A DNA stretch of 48,588 bases. It comes from Xanthobacter autotrophicus (GTDB lineage: Bacteria > Pseudomonadota > Alphaproteobacteria > Rhizobiales > Xanthobacteraceae). The translations under genes and the position numbers were made by a program. Where the stretch lies: positions 1-48,588 of the forward strand of contig NZ_JAIVFN010000019.1 of assembly GCF_030015065.1 (NCBI RefSeq). Reading direction: 5' to 3'. The notes beneath the pieces were generated by a model, which searched no databases, had not been told where the DNA came from, and saw only the letters and a list, made by a program, of their open reading frames with translations. This document shows positions 1-9,146 of this stretch, in pieces; position 1 is the stretch's first letter; the number at the start of each line of letters is the position of its first letter.

Positions 1-61
1 GCGCCTCCAGGGCCACCTTCGCCTTGAACTGCGCTGAATAACGCTTCCTCTTCCCGGTCAT
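1..61 (-). CDS. IS3-family transposase OrfA, N-terminus (partial)
   Basis: The minus strand encodes MTGKRKRYSAQFKAKVALEA from an ATG at 59-61. This is the characteristic start of IS3-family OrfA proteins, which carry a helix-turn-helix DNA-binding domain and are joined to the DDE OrfB by programmed frameshifting. Only about 20 residues are inside the window. The identification rests on this short but typical N-terminus and on the inverted repeat about 65 bp upstream. Confidence 0.8.
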   Translation of the reverse strand, partial: MTGKRKRYSAQFKAKVALEA

Positions 62-127
62 CGGGCTCGTCCTTCCGTCAGGCCGAACCAAGCTTAACTC
101 CCTGTCCGATTTTCGGGGACCACCTCA
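1..127 (-). mobile_element. IS3-family insertion sequence, 5' end only (cut by window edge)
   Basis: Reading the minus strand from 127, the sequence starts TGAGGTGGTCCCCGAAAATC, a terminal inverted repeat of the kind seen on IS3-family elements (TGA start, C-rich then GAAAATCGGACA). About 65 bp further in, the transposase OrfA begins. The element therefore lies on the minus strand and runs out of the window at position 1. Its end falls inside the coding sequence of the LysR gene, so it inserted there. The target duplication cannot be seen because the other end is outside. Confidence 0.8.
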
Positions 128-867
128 GTCGTTCCGCGTCCGGACGCCACGAGATCGAGAAGCTTGTAGCGCCCGACCCGCTGCGCCTCGATGCGCGGGT
201 CTCCTTCGACCTCCTGGATTTTCCGGACAACATAGTCTCGAATCCGCGCGCCCGCAGGCGTGTCTCGGAGAAGGATTTTCTCAGCGCTGAGATCCCGCCA
301 TGTCAATGACTCTGAAGCAGCAAGCTGATGGCCTTCAGGCAAGGCCACCAGCACCTGTTCTGACCAGAGATAAGCGGCATCACATCCCGCAAAGCTGGTC
401 AACTCAATGACAAATGCGATGTCAATCTGAAACTGACGAATAGCATTGATGTGCTCATGTGCTTCGCCCTCGATGAAATCGATGTGAACAGCCCCACATC
501 TTGCGTCGTATGCTCGAAACAACTCCGACAAGAAGCCAGATGAAAGGGAAGAAAACAGTCCAACTTTGAGATATCCACCCTCGCCTCGTCCGATAGCAGC
601 GACCTCTGCAACTCCGTCCCGAATGTGGTCCAACGCATGACGGGCACGATGAAGGAAGCGCTGGCCGGCCATCGTCAGGTTGATGCCCCCGGAGTGCCTC
701 AAGAAAAGGGACCCGCCGACTTGGTCCTCGATGTCGCGGATCCGCCGGCTAACGGAGGATTCTTGCACCCCGAGCGCCACGGTTGCCTTCCGGAAGCTTC
801 CCGAATTTGCCGCTGAGATAAAATATCTGAGATGGCGGATATCGATCTGAATTGTATCACTCTTCAT
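94..867 (-). pseudogene. LysR-family transcriptional regulator, C-terminus removed by IS insertion
   Basis: The N-terminal winged helix-turn-helix of LysR regulators is clear (residues ~10-70, with RHLRYFISAANSGSFRKAT and ESSVSRRIRDIEDQVGGSLF). A substrate-binding domain follows. The reading frame is 257 codons, against about 300 for the family. Native sequence stops near residue 247 (position ~127), and the last ten or so residues are encoded by the IS terminal repeat. The missing part is the end of effector subdomain I, so the protein may still bind DNA but its inducer response is doubtful. The gene is on the same strand as, and 41 bp downstream of, the thiolase/hydratase pair, which it may once have regulated. 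Confidence 0.85.
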
Positions 868-908
868 TGCGCCTCCTCAGTTGGTCATTCGAATAATTTC
901 CATACTTT

Positions 909-1682
909 TCATCTACCGCGAAACTGAGGCGCACGCTTTTCCACGAACGCGGCCATTCCTTCTTTTTGATCATGGGTTGCAAAAAGAGATTGGAAGGTTC
1001 GGCGCTCAAACAGAAGCCCCTCCGAGAGGGAGGTCTCAAAGGCTCGGTTCACAGATTCTTTAATGGCCATCGTGTTGATGCGAGATTTTGTCGAGATCGC
1101 TTCGGCAACGGCCTGCGCTTCGGCGCGCAAATTCGAAGCGGGCACGACCCTCGACACGAGCCCAGACAGTTCCGCCTCCGAGGCGTCCATCATCCGGCCT
1201 GTCAGGCAGAGGTCCATCGCTTTGGCCTTGCCGACAGCGCGAACGAGACGTTGCGTCCCCCCTGCGCCCGGCATGACGCCGATCTTCACCTCGGGGAGGC
1301 CGAACCTCGCGGTATCCGCAGCGATCACCACATCGCACATTAGTACGACCTCGCAACCGCCACCCAGTGCATAACCCGCGACTGCGGCAACGAGAGGTTT
1401 GCGCAGGCTGGCGATCGCATCCCAGGACGCGAGAAAATCCTCGAGAAATGTCTCGGGATAGCAGCGATCAACCGCTTCCTTGATGTCCGCCCCTGCCGCG
1501 AAGGCGCGGTCGGACCCGGTGATGACCACGCAGCCGATGTCCGGATTGGCGCTGAAGACGGCGAGGGCGCTCGCGATCTCACCCACCATCACAGCGTTGA
1601 GCGCATTTAGCGCGTCCCGTCGATCAAGGGTGATCCATCCCACTCGGTCAATGATATTCGTTCGGATGAGTTCAAATGACAT
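909..1682 (-). CDS. Enoyl-CoA hydratase/isomerase family protein
   Basis: A crotonase-fold protein of 257 residues, the usual length. It begins [20 protein letters not shown], with the CoA/oxyanion segment [11 protein letters not shown] and the second oxyanion stretch [20 protein letters not shown]. It probably hydrates 2-enoyl-CoA in beta-oxidation. The position after AEAxFGLPEV (here [20 protein letters not shown]) contains the Glu/Pro-rich loop of typical hydratases. I prefer the ATG at 1680-1682, with AGAGGG seven bases upstream. An upstream ATG at 1710-1712 would overlap the thiolase stop as ATGA and add ten residues. It is translationally coupled to the thiolase. Confidence 0.9.
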   Translation of the reverse strand: MSFELIRTNIIDRVGWITLDRRDALNALNAVMVGEIASALAVFSANPDIGCVVITGSDRAFAAGADIKEAVDRCYPETFLEDFLASWDAIASLRKPLVAAVAGYALGGGCEVVLMCDVVIAADTARFGLPEVKIGVMPGAGGTQRLVRAVGKAKAMDLCLTGRMMDASEAELSGLVSRVVPASNLRAEAQAVAEAISTKSRINTMAIKESVNRAFETSLSEGLLFERRTFQSLFATHDQKEGMAAFVEKRAPQFRGR

Positions 1683-1708
1683 CGCCTCGCCCTCTTGGTC
1701 CTGTGCAT

Positions 1709-2875
1709 TCAACGCGTGCGTTCCAGAATGCTGACGTAGTTCGCGACGGCGGCACCGCCCATGTTGAAAATTCCGCCGCGCCGCGCATTACGGAGCTGGA
1801 TGCCTGGCGCTGTTTCCGCGAGTTGCATCGCCGCCATCACGTGCATGGAGACGCCAGTGGCGCCAATGGGATGGCCCTTCGCTTTGAGACCGCCAGACAG
1901 GTTCACCGGGAGCTTGCCGTCGGGTTCCGTCCAACCTTCCAAAATCGCACGACGACCCTCACCGGCGGGCGTGAGGCCCATTGCCTCGTACTCGATCAGC
2001 TCGGCGATCGTGAAACAGTCGTGCGTTTCTACGAAGTCGAGATCCAGAAGATTTAAATTGGCCGCTTCCAGGGCTTCGTGCCACGCCTTTGCCGCTCCCT
2101 CGAACCGGGTCATGTCGCGCCGGCTCATGGGCAGGTAGTCATTCACCTGTGTCATTCCTTTGAGGCCAATGGCTGTTTCCCGGGTTGCCGCCACATCGCT
2201 TCTGGCCAGAACAAGGGCTGCCGCACCATCCGAGACCATTGAACAATCGGTGCGCCGCAGTGGAGACGCGACAATCGGATTCTTGTCAGAAATTGTCGCG
2301 CAAAACTCATACCCGAGGTCTTTTTGCATATGGGCGAGCGGATTATGGGCGCCGTTTCTATGATTTTTGGCAGCTATGTAAGCAAGTGCGTCGGATTGGT
2401 CCCCGTGTCGTCGAAAATATTCGCTTGCGATCTGCCCAAACAAGCCCGCGAAAGAGGCATTTTCGCCGCCTTCCTGCTTCACGTAGCTGGCGGATGCCAA
2501 AGCTTTCCGGACATCTTCAGCGGGGCTCGCAGTCATCTTTTCCACGCCGAGGACCAGAACGATCCTTGCCTGCCCCGACGCGATCAGCATCGCTCCATGA
2601 CGCACGGCCGCCGAGCCGGTAGCGCAGGCATTCTCCACCCGTGTGGAGGGCCGGAAGCGGAGGGCTGGGTCGGCCTGCAGAGCGAGGGACGCGGGGAAGC
2701 CCTGCGGGTCCAGACCCTGATTGAAATGACCGACCACGATCTCGTCGACCTCTGCTGGCAGCACCCCAGCATGTGACAGAGCCGAGGAAGCTACGCCACT
2801 AATCAGGCTCTCGAGCGTCTCGCCATCCAGCTTACCAAATCGGGTGTGCGACCAGCCGATGATATGTCCAAGCAT
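1709..2875 (-). CDS. Thiolase family protein (acetyl-CoA acetyltransferase, SCP-x-like)
   Basis: A 388-residue thiolase. The nucleophilic cysteine lies in [13 protein letters not shown] (about residue 84), and the C-terminal catalytic segments are [20 protein letters not shown] and [16 protein letters not shown]. The HDCF motif in place of NEAF is typical of the SCP-x/thiolase-like subgroup, which often acts on branched or steroid-type acyl-CoA. It starts a minus-strand unit with the enoyl-CoA hydratase, and the two stop/start codons overlap by 4 bp. No strong Shine-Dalgarno is visible before the ATG. The substrate cannot be deduced. Confidence 0.9.
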   Translation of the reverse strand: MLGHIIGWSHTRFGKLDGETLESLISGVASSALSHAGVLPAEVDEIVVGHFNQGLDPQGFPASLALQADPALRFRPSTRVENACATGSAAVRHGAMLIASGQARIVLVLGVEKMTASPAEDVRKALASASYVKQEGGENASFAGLFGQIASEYFRRHGDQSDALAYIAAKNHRNGAHNPLAHMQKDLGYEFCATISDKNPIVASPLRRTDCSMVSDGAAALVLARSDVAATRETAIGLKGMTQVNDYLPMSRRDMTRFEGAAKAWHEALEAANLNLLDLDFVETHDCFTIAELIEYEAMGLTPAGEGRRAILEGWTEPDGKLPVNLSGGLKAKGHPIGATGVSMHVMAAMQLAETAPGIQLRNARRGGIFNMGGAAVANYVSILERTR

Positions 2876-2948
2876 TGTCTGGGGTTTCCAAATTCATAAA
2901 TTCATTTGAGTGAATGGCGAGGCGCCTTCTGATTTCCGCGTCTAACGA

Positions 2949-2979
2949 AACACGCCGGGCGCCTGCCGCCCGGCGTGTT
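2949..2979 (-). terminator. Hairpin terminator at the end of the ABC/TRAP operon
   Basis: A perfect 12-bp stem (ACACGCCGGGC and its complement, plus one A-T pair) encloses a 7-base loop. It lies 7 bp beyond the stop of the DctP-like gene, and the minus strand continues into a T-containing stretch (TTCGTT). It separates the transporter operon from the thiolase gene. The weak T-tract is the reason for moderate confidence. Confidence 0.65.
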
Positions 2980-2985
2980 GTTTCA

Positions 2986-3984
2986 TCAATTGCCACGCGG
3001 CCTTATCTGAGCCTGGAACTCTCGCCAAACATCCGGAAAGCGCTCGGAGAACGTCGCGGTAACCGGAGAGACGGCGTCACGCCACGGCTTGAGATCGGTC
3101 ACCGTGACGACGGCGGCGCCTTTCGCGGCCATGTCCTTCAGGATCGCCGCGTCGTCCGCCTCCATGCGCCCCCAGCCTTCGGTGACGTTGGCTCGGGCGG
3201 CCGCCAGTAGCGCGTCTCGATCGGGGGTGGAGAGGCGCTCCAGCGCATCCTTCCGCGCCACCAGAACGTAGGTGATCATCATCAGCCCCGGCACGTGGGT
3301 GGCCTTGGGCGCGGCCATGCCGAGCTGCGAGGTCCAGGCGCCGGGAGAGGTGAAGACCCCGTCGAGGGCGCCGCGCTCGAACGCGGGCTTCATCTCGGGG
3401 ATGGGCAGCACCACCGGCTCCGCCGAGAGGCGGCGCATGATGTCCTCGTACGTGCCGGCTCCGGCCACGCGGATCTTCAGTCCCTTGAGGTCCGCCGGGG
3501 TAGCGACGCGCTTGTCGCGGAAGACGAAGAGCTGGTCCGCCCCACGCATCAGGCCGATCACTCGCAGGTCCTGCTTCTGCGCGAGCGTATCGAGGAGGTC
3601 CACCACCCCGCGGCGCGCCGCCGGCTGGGCCATGGCGGTGTCGTCGAGCGCGAAGGGCAGGTTGACGAAGCCGAAGCGCGGATCCAGGCGCTCCAGATTG
3701 GCCGCATTGACGAAGGTGAGTTCCGCCTTCCCGGCCTTCAATGCCTCGATGGAGGCGAACCCCGGATAGATGGTCCCGCCGGGATTGGCGGCGATCGTCA
3801 GCCGCGCTGAGGTCGTCCTGGCCACATCATCCGCCATGGCCGTGAAGTAGGGCACGCGCGGATGATTGGTCGGGATGTCGAAGACGAGCCTGAGCTCTTC
3901 GGCCGTGGCGACGGCGGGAAGCGCGACGAGGGGCGGGAGCGTCATCATCGCCGCCCCGACAAGGCGGCCGATAGTCATGGTCAT
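2986..3984 (-). CDS. TRAP transporter DctP-like solute-binding protein
   Basis: A 332-residue periplasmic binding protein. Residues 1-28 form a Sec signal peptide with a hydrophobic core, ending VATA before EELRLVFD. Family landmarks are the conserved arginine region ADLKGLKIRVAGAGTYEDIMRRLSAEPV and the FERGALDGVFTSPGAW segment, where DctP proteins bind the carboxylate of their ligand. GGAGG stands 8 bases before the chosen ATG. No DctQ/DctM membrane subunits are in the window. The gene instead sits last in a Liv-type ABC operon, 57 bp after livM. It may feed a TRAP system encoded elsewhere or serve as an extra ligand collector. Confidence 0.85.
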   Translation of the reverse strand: MTMTIGRLVGAAMMTLPPLVALPAVATAEELRLVFDIPTNHPRVPYFTAMADDVARTTSARLTIAANPGGTIYPGFASIEALKAGKAELTFVNAANLERLDPRFGFVNLPFALDDTAMAQPAARRGVVDLLDTLAQKQDLRVIGLMRGADQLFVFRDKRVATPADLKGLKIRVAGAGTYEDIMRRLSAEPVVLPIPEMKPAFERGALDGVFTSPGAWTSQLGMAAPKATHVPGLMMITYVLVARKDALERLSTPDRDALLAAARANVTEGWGRMEADDAAILKDMAAKGAAVVTVTDLKPWRDAVSPVTATFSERFPDVWREFQAQIRPRGN

Positions 3985-4041
3985 GGCGTGTTCCTCCGGT
4001 CTTGCGCGCGTTGGTGCGCGTCGTTCATCCGCGGGCGGATT

Positions 4042-5106
4042 TCAGTAGGGCAGCGGCCAGCGTCGCAGGCGCTCCTTCGCCTTCACGGCAAGCCGGGCGA
4101 GGCCGTTCGGCTCGATGATGAGGAAGGCGACGATGAGCGCGCCGAAGATCATCAGCTCCAGATTGGCCAGAACGTCCGGCTTCAGGGCCTCGCCGAACAA
4201 GGTCGCGGCGTTGGCGATGGCCACGGGCAGGAGCACGATGAAGGCCGCCCCGAGGAAGGAGCCGAGGATGGAGCCGAGGCCGCCGATGATGACCATGAAC
4301 AGGATCTGGAACGAGCGGTGCAGCGAGAAGGCCTCGATCTCCACGTTGCCGAGATAGAGGAACGCCCACAGCGCGCCGGCCACCCCGCAATAGAAGCCGG
4401 AGACCGCGAAGGCGGTGAGCTTGGCGCGGGTGGTGTCGACCCCCGTCAGTTCCGCGGCCGTCTCGTGGTCGCGCACCGCCATCAGGGCGCGGCCGGCGGA
4501 GGAGCGGATGAGGTTCTTCGCCACCACGGCTAGGGCGACGACCGTCACGAAGGCGACGAGGTAGCGCGACGGCACGGACGAGAAGCCGAAGCCGAATAAA
4601 AAGAGCGTCGGGGTGGAGACGACGCCGGAGGGGGTGTTCAGGACCAGCCACGGAATGTGGGTGCAGATCCATTCGATGAGGAACTGGGCAGCGAGCGTCG
4701 CCACCGCCACGTAGAAGCCGCGGATGCGCAGGCTCAAGAGGCCGAAGGCGAGCCCCACGGCGCCCGCCACCATCCCCGCCAGCACGAAGGAGACCGGGAA
4801 CGGCAGCCCCGGCAGGCGGATGACGAGATTCACCGCCGCATAGGCCCCCACCGCCATGAATGCGCCCGAGCCCAGCGAGAGCTGGCCCGCATAGCCGGTG
4901 AGGATGTTGAGCCCGATCGCCGCAAGCGACAGGATGAGGCATGGCAGGAGGATGGAGCCGAGCCAGTACGGCCCAGCCACGAACGGTACCACCAGCGCCC
5001 CCACGGCCACCAAGGCCATCACCGCCCAACGGTCGAGGGCCACGGGGAAGATGGCCTGCTCCTGCGCATAGGACGTCTTCAGCGCGCCGGCGTCTCGGTA
5101 GAACAT
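4042..5106 (-). CDS. livM: Branched-chain amino acid-type ABC transporter permease LivM
   Basis: An integral membrane permease of 354 residues with roughly eight to ten hydrophobic segments. It carries the LivM signatures GLNILTGYAGQLSLGSGAFMAVGAY near residue 65 and the cytoplasmic EAA-like loop SAGRALMAVRDHETAAELTGVD, which contacts the ATPases. Its gene is 3 bp after livH. The protein forms the inner-membrane channel with LivH for the substrate captured by the binding protein encoded at 9175-10557. Liv systems next to acyl-CoA genes often import carboxylic or aromatic acids rather than amino acids, which is the reading preferred here. Confidence 0.93.
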   Translation of the reverse strand: MFYRDAGALKTSYAQEQAIFPVALDRWAVMALVAVGALVVPFVAGPYWLGSILLPCLILSLAAIGLNILTGYAGQLSLGSGAFMAVGAYAAVNLVIRLPGLPFPVSFVLAGMVAGAVGLAFGLLSLRIRGFYVAVATLAAQFLIEWICTHIPWLVLNTPSGVVSTPTLFLFGFGFSSVPSRYLVAFVTVVALAVVAKNLIRSSAGRALMAVRDHETAAELTGVDTTRAKLTAFAVSGFYCGVAGALWAFLYLGNVEIEAFSLHRSFQILFMVIIGGLGSILGSFLGAAFIVLLPVAIANAATLFGEALKPDVLANLELMIFGALIVAFLIIEPNGLARLAVKAKERLRRWPLPY

Positions 5107-5109
5107 GGG

Positions 5110-6000
5110 TCAGACCCTCGCGATGCGCGCCGCGCCGAACAGGCCGGCGGGGCGGATGAGCAGGACGGCGATGGCCAGCGCATAGGGAAACCAGTTCTCG
5201 ATGCCGCCGCCGACGAAGGGCCCGAGATAGATCTCGGCCAGCTTCTCGCTGACCCCGATCACGAGCCCCGCCACGATGGCGCCGGCGATGGAGTTGAAAC
5301 CGCCCAGAATCATCACCGGCAGCGCCTTGAGCGCCACCAGCGTCAGCGCGAACTGCACGCCGAGCCGCGCGCCCCAGACGAGGCCGGCGACGAGCGCGAT
5401 GAAACCAGCGGCGCCCCACACCACGGCCCAGATGAAGCCGAGCGGCACGCCCGCCACCTGCGCCGCCTGGGTGTCGTCGGCCACCGCCCGCAAAGCGCGC
5501 CCGACCTTGGTGTAGGAAAAGAAAGCGGACAGCACCGCCACCAGCACCGCGGCCATGAGAGCCGCGGAGAGGTCGAACTGAGAGATCAGGATGCCACCGA
5601 TCTCGATGGGCTCGTCGGAGATGCCGAGGTCGAGCCCACGCACCTTGGTGCCCCAGATGAGCTGGGCGAAACCCTCCAGGAAGATGGAGAGGCCGATGGT
5701 GGCCATGAACAGGATCATGTGGTCCTGCCCGACAAGGGGGCGCAGCACCGTGCGCTCGATGGCCACCGCCAGCACCAGCATGGCGGCGAGCGCGAGGAGG
5801 AAGGCGGCCCACATGGGCAGGCCGAATTCCAGAAAGCCGACGAAGGTGAGGGCGGCGAACAGCACCATGGCGCCCTGGGCGAAGTTGAACACGCCCGAGG
5901 CCTTGAAGATGAGCACGAAGCCCAAGGCCACCAGCGTGTACATCACGCCCGACAGGAGACCGCCCACCACCACTTCGAGAAAGAAGAAAAAGTCGCCCAT
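5110..6000 (-). CDS. livH: Branched-chain amino acid-type ABC transporter permease LivH
   Basis: A 296-residue permease with about eight membrane spans. LivH signatures are LGFVLIFKASGVFNFAQGAMVLFA near the N-terminus and the EAA-type loop GRALRAVADDTQAAQVAGVPLG. The start chosen is ATG at 5998-6000, with AGGGAG seven bases before it. A GTG at 6013-6015 overlaps the stop of the upstream fusion gene and would add five residues. It pairs with LivM to form the transmembrane pore. Confidence 0.93.
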   Translation of the reverse strand: MGDFFFFLEVVVGGLLSGVMYTLVALGFVLIFKASGVFNFAQGAMVLFAALTFVGFLEFGLPMWAAFLLALAAMLVLAVAIERTVLRPLVGQDHMILFMATIGLSIFLEGFAQLIWGTKVRGLDLGISDEPIEIGGILISQFDLSAALMAAVLVAVLSAFFSYTKVGRALRAVADDTQAAQVAGVPLGFIWAVVWGAAGFIALVAGLVWGARLGVQFALTLVALKALPVMILGGFNSIAGAIVAGLVIGVSEKLAEIYLGPFVGGGIENWFPYALAIAVLLIRPAGLFGAARIARV

Positions 6001-6011
6001 GATGTTCTCCC

Positions 6012-8282
6012 TCACGCAGCTTCGCCGAGAGCGGCGGAGCCGAGATAGGCGGCGATGACTTGGGGATCGGCACGAACCACATCGGGCGTGCCATCGGCGA
6101 TCTTGCGGCCGTAATTGAGGACCGCAACGCGATCGGACAGGCCCATCACCACGCCGATGTCATGCTCGATGATGAGGATGGTGGTGCCGAAGCTCTCATT
6201 GACCCGGCGGATGAAGCCGCACATGTCGCGCTTCTCCTCGTGGGTCATGCCGGCCATTGGTTCGTCGAGCAGCAGGAGCCTCGGCTCGGTGGCGAGCGCG
6301 CGGGCGAGCTCCACCCGCTTCTGGATGCCGTAAGGCAGGCTGGCCACCGGTGCCTTGCGCAGATGCTCCAGCTCCAGGAAGGCGAGGATGCGCTCCGCCG
6401 CTTCCCGCTCGCGCCGTTCTTCCGCCGACGTGGAGGGCAGGCGCAGGAGCTTGCCGAGCAGCGAGCCCCCGAAGCGCGCGGCGCGGCCCACCAGAACGTT
6501 GTCGATCACGTTCATGCCCTTGAACAGGGAGACGTGCTGGAAGGTGCGGCCGATGCCCGAGCGTGCGGCAAAGGCCGGGCGCATGCGGGCGCGTTCCTTT
6601 CCAGCAAAAGTGATGGTCCCCGAGCGCGGGTGGTAGACGCCGTTGATGACGTTCAGCAGCGACGTCTTCCCCGCCCCGTTCGGCCCGATGATGGAGAGGA
6701 TCTCCCCTTCATGGATGGCGAGGGATACGTCGGTGAGCGCCTTCACCCCGCCGAAGGCGACGGCGACGCCGCTGACCTGCATGAGCACGGGACCGCGCGA
6801 GCGGGCTTCGCGCTCACTCGGCCTTGCCTGCGTCTCGCGTCCAACCGGCGCGAACGGGGCATCGCGCACCTCGCCTTCCAGCGTCAGATCCTGCGGACCG
6901 AAGCCATCGGCAGCGAGGTCGAAGGCACGGATAGCCAGGGAGGTGCCGGGGAATTCCGCAGCCAGCCGCGCATTCACCCGCTCCACTGCAGCCGATGCGT
7001 GGCCCCGGGCAGTGACGGTGTCCTCCGCGCCAGCAGCGGACGGCGCGAGTGCGATCCGGGCGCTGAGGCCGCCGGGCACACGGGTGACGCGGGCGCGATC
7101 AATGACAGCCTCGCCCCGGAGCACGGCTTCGACATGCCTGAGCAGATGGGCGTCGTCGGCCGCGGCGCCGGCGCGGGACCGGGGGGCGCCGTCATCGGCG
7201 AGGGCAAGATCCGCGTCGAGCGGCACCCCGTAGGCCGCGAGGCGGCTGGCAGTGGTCGGGTCCAGGATGCCGGAGGTGATCAAGGCGAGGCGGCAGGCGC
7301 CGACACCGAGGGTGTTGCGCAGCGGCGCCCCGAAGGCGAGACCGGTGCCCGGCAGGCCCCCCTCCCTCGCCCGCGCGAGGGCCCGCACCAGCGGCCCGCC
7401 GGCTGCAAGACGGATGCTGGCATCCCTCACCAGAAGCTCGAACACGCGCGCCGGCGCGGCCAGAACGGTGGGGGCCACCTCCCTCAGATCGTTGGGGAAA
7501 CTCGCCGGCCCCTCCACGCAATGGACAGAGCAGCCCGAGAGCAACGGCTGCACAAGGCTGCCGGCGGCGTCGGCAATGCCCGAAACGGGCAGAAACGCCA
7601 TGAGCCGGTCAGCAGGAGACAGCAGCAGCCGGGACATGGCCGCCGCGCCAGCGTCGAGGAGGCGCCGGTGGGTGAGCGCCAACGGGCGGGGCGGCCCGTC
7701 CACGCCCGCGGTGTGGAGAATGAGGGCGGTTCGGCTTCCCTCAACCGTGGCGGCCCGCCAGGCGTACCAGGCCACGGCCTCGTCCTGGGCGGCCTCCGGC
7801 GATGGCGCGCATTCGTCGAGACGCAGCACGACGGCGGGCGAGCGGCTGGCAGCCCGCCACGCGCGGGCCGCCTCCTCATTCTCGCAGAGGACGAGGGCGG
7901 GATCGGCCGCAGGTGCGCCGAAGCGGCGCAGGAATTCCGGGCCCACCGGCATCACCGCAGCGCCGAGGCCTTGCGCGGCGAGGGCTGCGGCATAGAGCTC
8001 CGGCCGGTTCTCGCCGACGGTCACGAGCAGGCCTTCGCCGGTGAAGCCTGTGCCATCGAGGAGCCGGGTCATGGCGGCGGTGCGGGCGAGATACTCGGCG
8101 AACGTCCAGGTGCGCCAGATGCCGCCGACCTTGTGGCGCAAGGCCGGGCGCGCGGCATGGCGCCGGGCGGCCGCGATCAGGGCGCCGGGCAGCGTGTCCG
8201 CAGGGCAAGGATCGGCCCGTTCCGCGGCGCCGGAGGTATGGTCGAAGGCGCGGTTCATGGCAGGAGGAATCCCTTCGTCCAT
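6012..8282 (-). CDS. Fusion: degenerate acyl-CoA-ligase-like domain + LivG-type ABC ATPase
   Basis: A 756-residue protein with two parts. Residues ~30-470 resemble an AMP-forming acyl-CoA ligase (FAEYLARTAAMTRLL, GENRPELYAAALAAQGLGAAVMP), but the nucleotide loop TSGSTGxPKG is replaced by HTAGVDGPPRPLALTH (190-205) and no YGxTE or TGD motif is seen. Residues ~500-756 are a complete LivG ATPase with Walker A GPNGAGKTS (533-541), IGRTFQHVSLF, SLPYGIQKRVELARAL signature and LLLLDEPMAGMTHEE Walker B. The membrane-facing ATPase should energise LivHM. The ligase part is probably inactive and might sense acyl-CoA or AMP, or tether the true ligase. Met501 could act as an internal start giving a free LivG. 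The start at 8282 is uncertain; Met9 is an alternative. Confidence 0.88.
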   Translation of the reverse strand: MDEGIPPAMNRAFDHTSGAAERADPCPADTLPGALIAAARRHAARPALRHKVGGIWRTWTFAEYLARTAAMTRLLDGTGFTGEGLLVTVGENRPELYAAALAAQGLGAAVMPVGPEFLRRFGAPAADPALVLCENEEAARAWRAASRSPAVVLRLDECAPSPEAAQDEAVAWYAWRAATVEGSRTALILHTAGVDGPPRPLALTHRRLLDAGAAAMSRLLLSPADRLMAFLPVSGIADAAGSLVQPLLSGCSVHCVEGPASFPNDLREVAPTVLAAPARVFELLVRDASIRLAAGGPLVRALARAREGGLPGTGLAFGAPLRNTLGVGACRLALITSGILDPTTASRLAAYGVPLDADLALADDGAPRSRAGAAADDAHLLRHVEAVLRGEAVIDRARVTRVPGGLSARIALAPSAAGAEDTVTARGHASAAVERVNARLAAEFPGTSLAIRAFDLAADGFGPQDLTLEGEVRDAPFAPVGRETQARPSEREARSRGPVLMQVSGVAVAFGGVKALTDVSLAIHEGEILSIIGPNGAGKTSLLNVINGVYHPRSGTITFAGKERARMRPAFAARSGIGRTFQHVSLFKGMNVIDNVLVGRAARFGGSLLGKLLRLPSTSAEERREREAAERILAFLELEHLRKAPVASLPYGIQKRVELARALATEPRLLLLDEPMAGMTHEEKRDMCGFIRRVNESFGTTILIIEHDIGVVMGLSDRVAVLNYGRKIADGTPDVVRADPQVIAAYLGSAALGEAA

Positions 8283-8288
8283 GGAGGA

Positions 8289-9092
8289 TCAGGAGAGCCA
8301 GCGCGGGCGTCGGCGGGCGGCAAGGCTCGCCTCGTCCGCTTCGGCGGAGGCATCGAGCCCGAGATAGGAGGCGCGGATTTCGGGATCGGCGGCGAGCGCG
8401 CGTGCCGGCCCCTCGCGCACCACTCTTCCGCCCTCCACGAGATAGCCATAGGTGGCGTAGCGCAGCGCTACGGCGGCGTTCTGCTCGGCGAGGAGGAAGG
8501 TCACCCCGGCTTCGGCATTCAGCTGCTGCATGATGGAGAAGATCTCCTCCACCAGCAGCGGCGCGAGGCCCATGGAAGGCTCGTCGAGCAGGATCATCCG
8601 TGGGCGGGCCATGAGGGCACGGCCGATGACGCACATCTGCTGCTCGCCGCCGGAGAGGAGGCCCGCCGGCTGATTCCGCCGCTCCTTCAGGCGGGGAAAG
8701 ATGCTGTAGACGCGCTCGAGACTCTGGGCGACCGCACCGTCGCTGCGCGAGTAGGCGCCGACCTTCAGATTGTCCTCGACCGACAGTGTGGGGAAAGCAT
8801 GGCGGCCCTCCATCACCAAGGAGAGGCCACGGCGGGCGAGGTCGGAGGGGTCGAGCCCGTCGATGCGCGCGCCATCATAGTGGATGGCGCCCTTTGTCAC
8901 CTCGCCGCGCTCGGAACGCAGGAGGTTGGCGATGGCCTTCATGGTGGTGGTCTTGCCCGCCCCGTTGGCGCCCAGCAGCGCCACGATGCCGCCCTTCGGC
9001 ACGCTGAGCGTGAGGCCGCGCAGCACCAGCGCGAGGCGCCCATACATCACCTCGATCCCGGCCACGGACAAAAGGGGATCCTGCCCGCTCAT
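8289..9092 (-). CDS. livF: Branched-chain amino acid-type ABC transporter ATPase LivF
   Basis: A 267-residue ABC ATPase. It shows Walker A GANGAGKTT (41-49), the LivF-typical LVMEGRHAFPTLSVEDNL segment, the signature LLSGGEQQMCVIGRAL, Walker B MILLDEPSMGLAP and the switch histidine replaced by Gln in LLAEQN, which is usual for LivF. GGAGAGG precedes the ATG. The C-terminus is about 30 residues longer than typical LivF (EADEASLAARRRPRWLS). It forms the second nucleotide-binding subunit next to the LivG fusion. Confidence 0.94.
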   Translation of the reverse strand: MSGQDPLLSVAGIEVMYGRLALVLRGLTLSVPKGGIVALLGANGAGKTTTMKAIANLLRSERGEVTKGAIHYDGARIDGLDPSDLARRGLSLVMEGRHAFPTLSVEDNLKVGAYSRSDGAVAQSLERVYSIFPRLKERRNQPAGLLSGGEQQMCVIGRALMARPRMILLDEPSMGLAPLLVEEIFSIMQQLNAEAGVTFLLAEQNAAVALRYATYGYLVEGGRVVREGPARALAADPEIRASYLGLDASAEADEASLAARRRPRWLS

Positions 9093-9146
9093 GGCGTGCC
9101 TCTCCGCGCGTTGGTGGTGAAACGGGGCGCCGCCCCGCGCGTGGTG

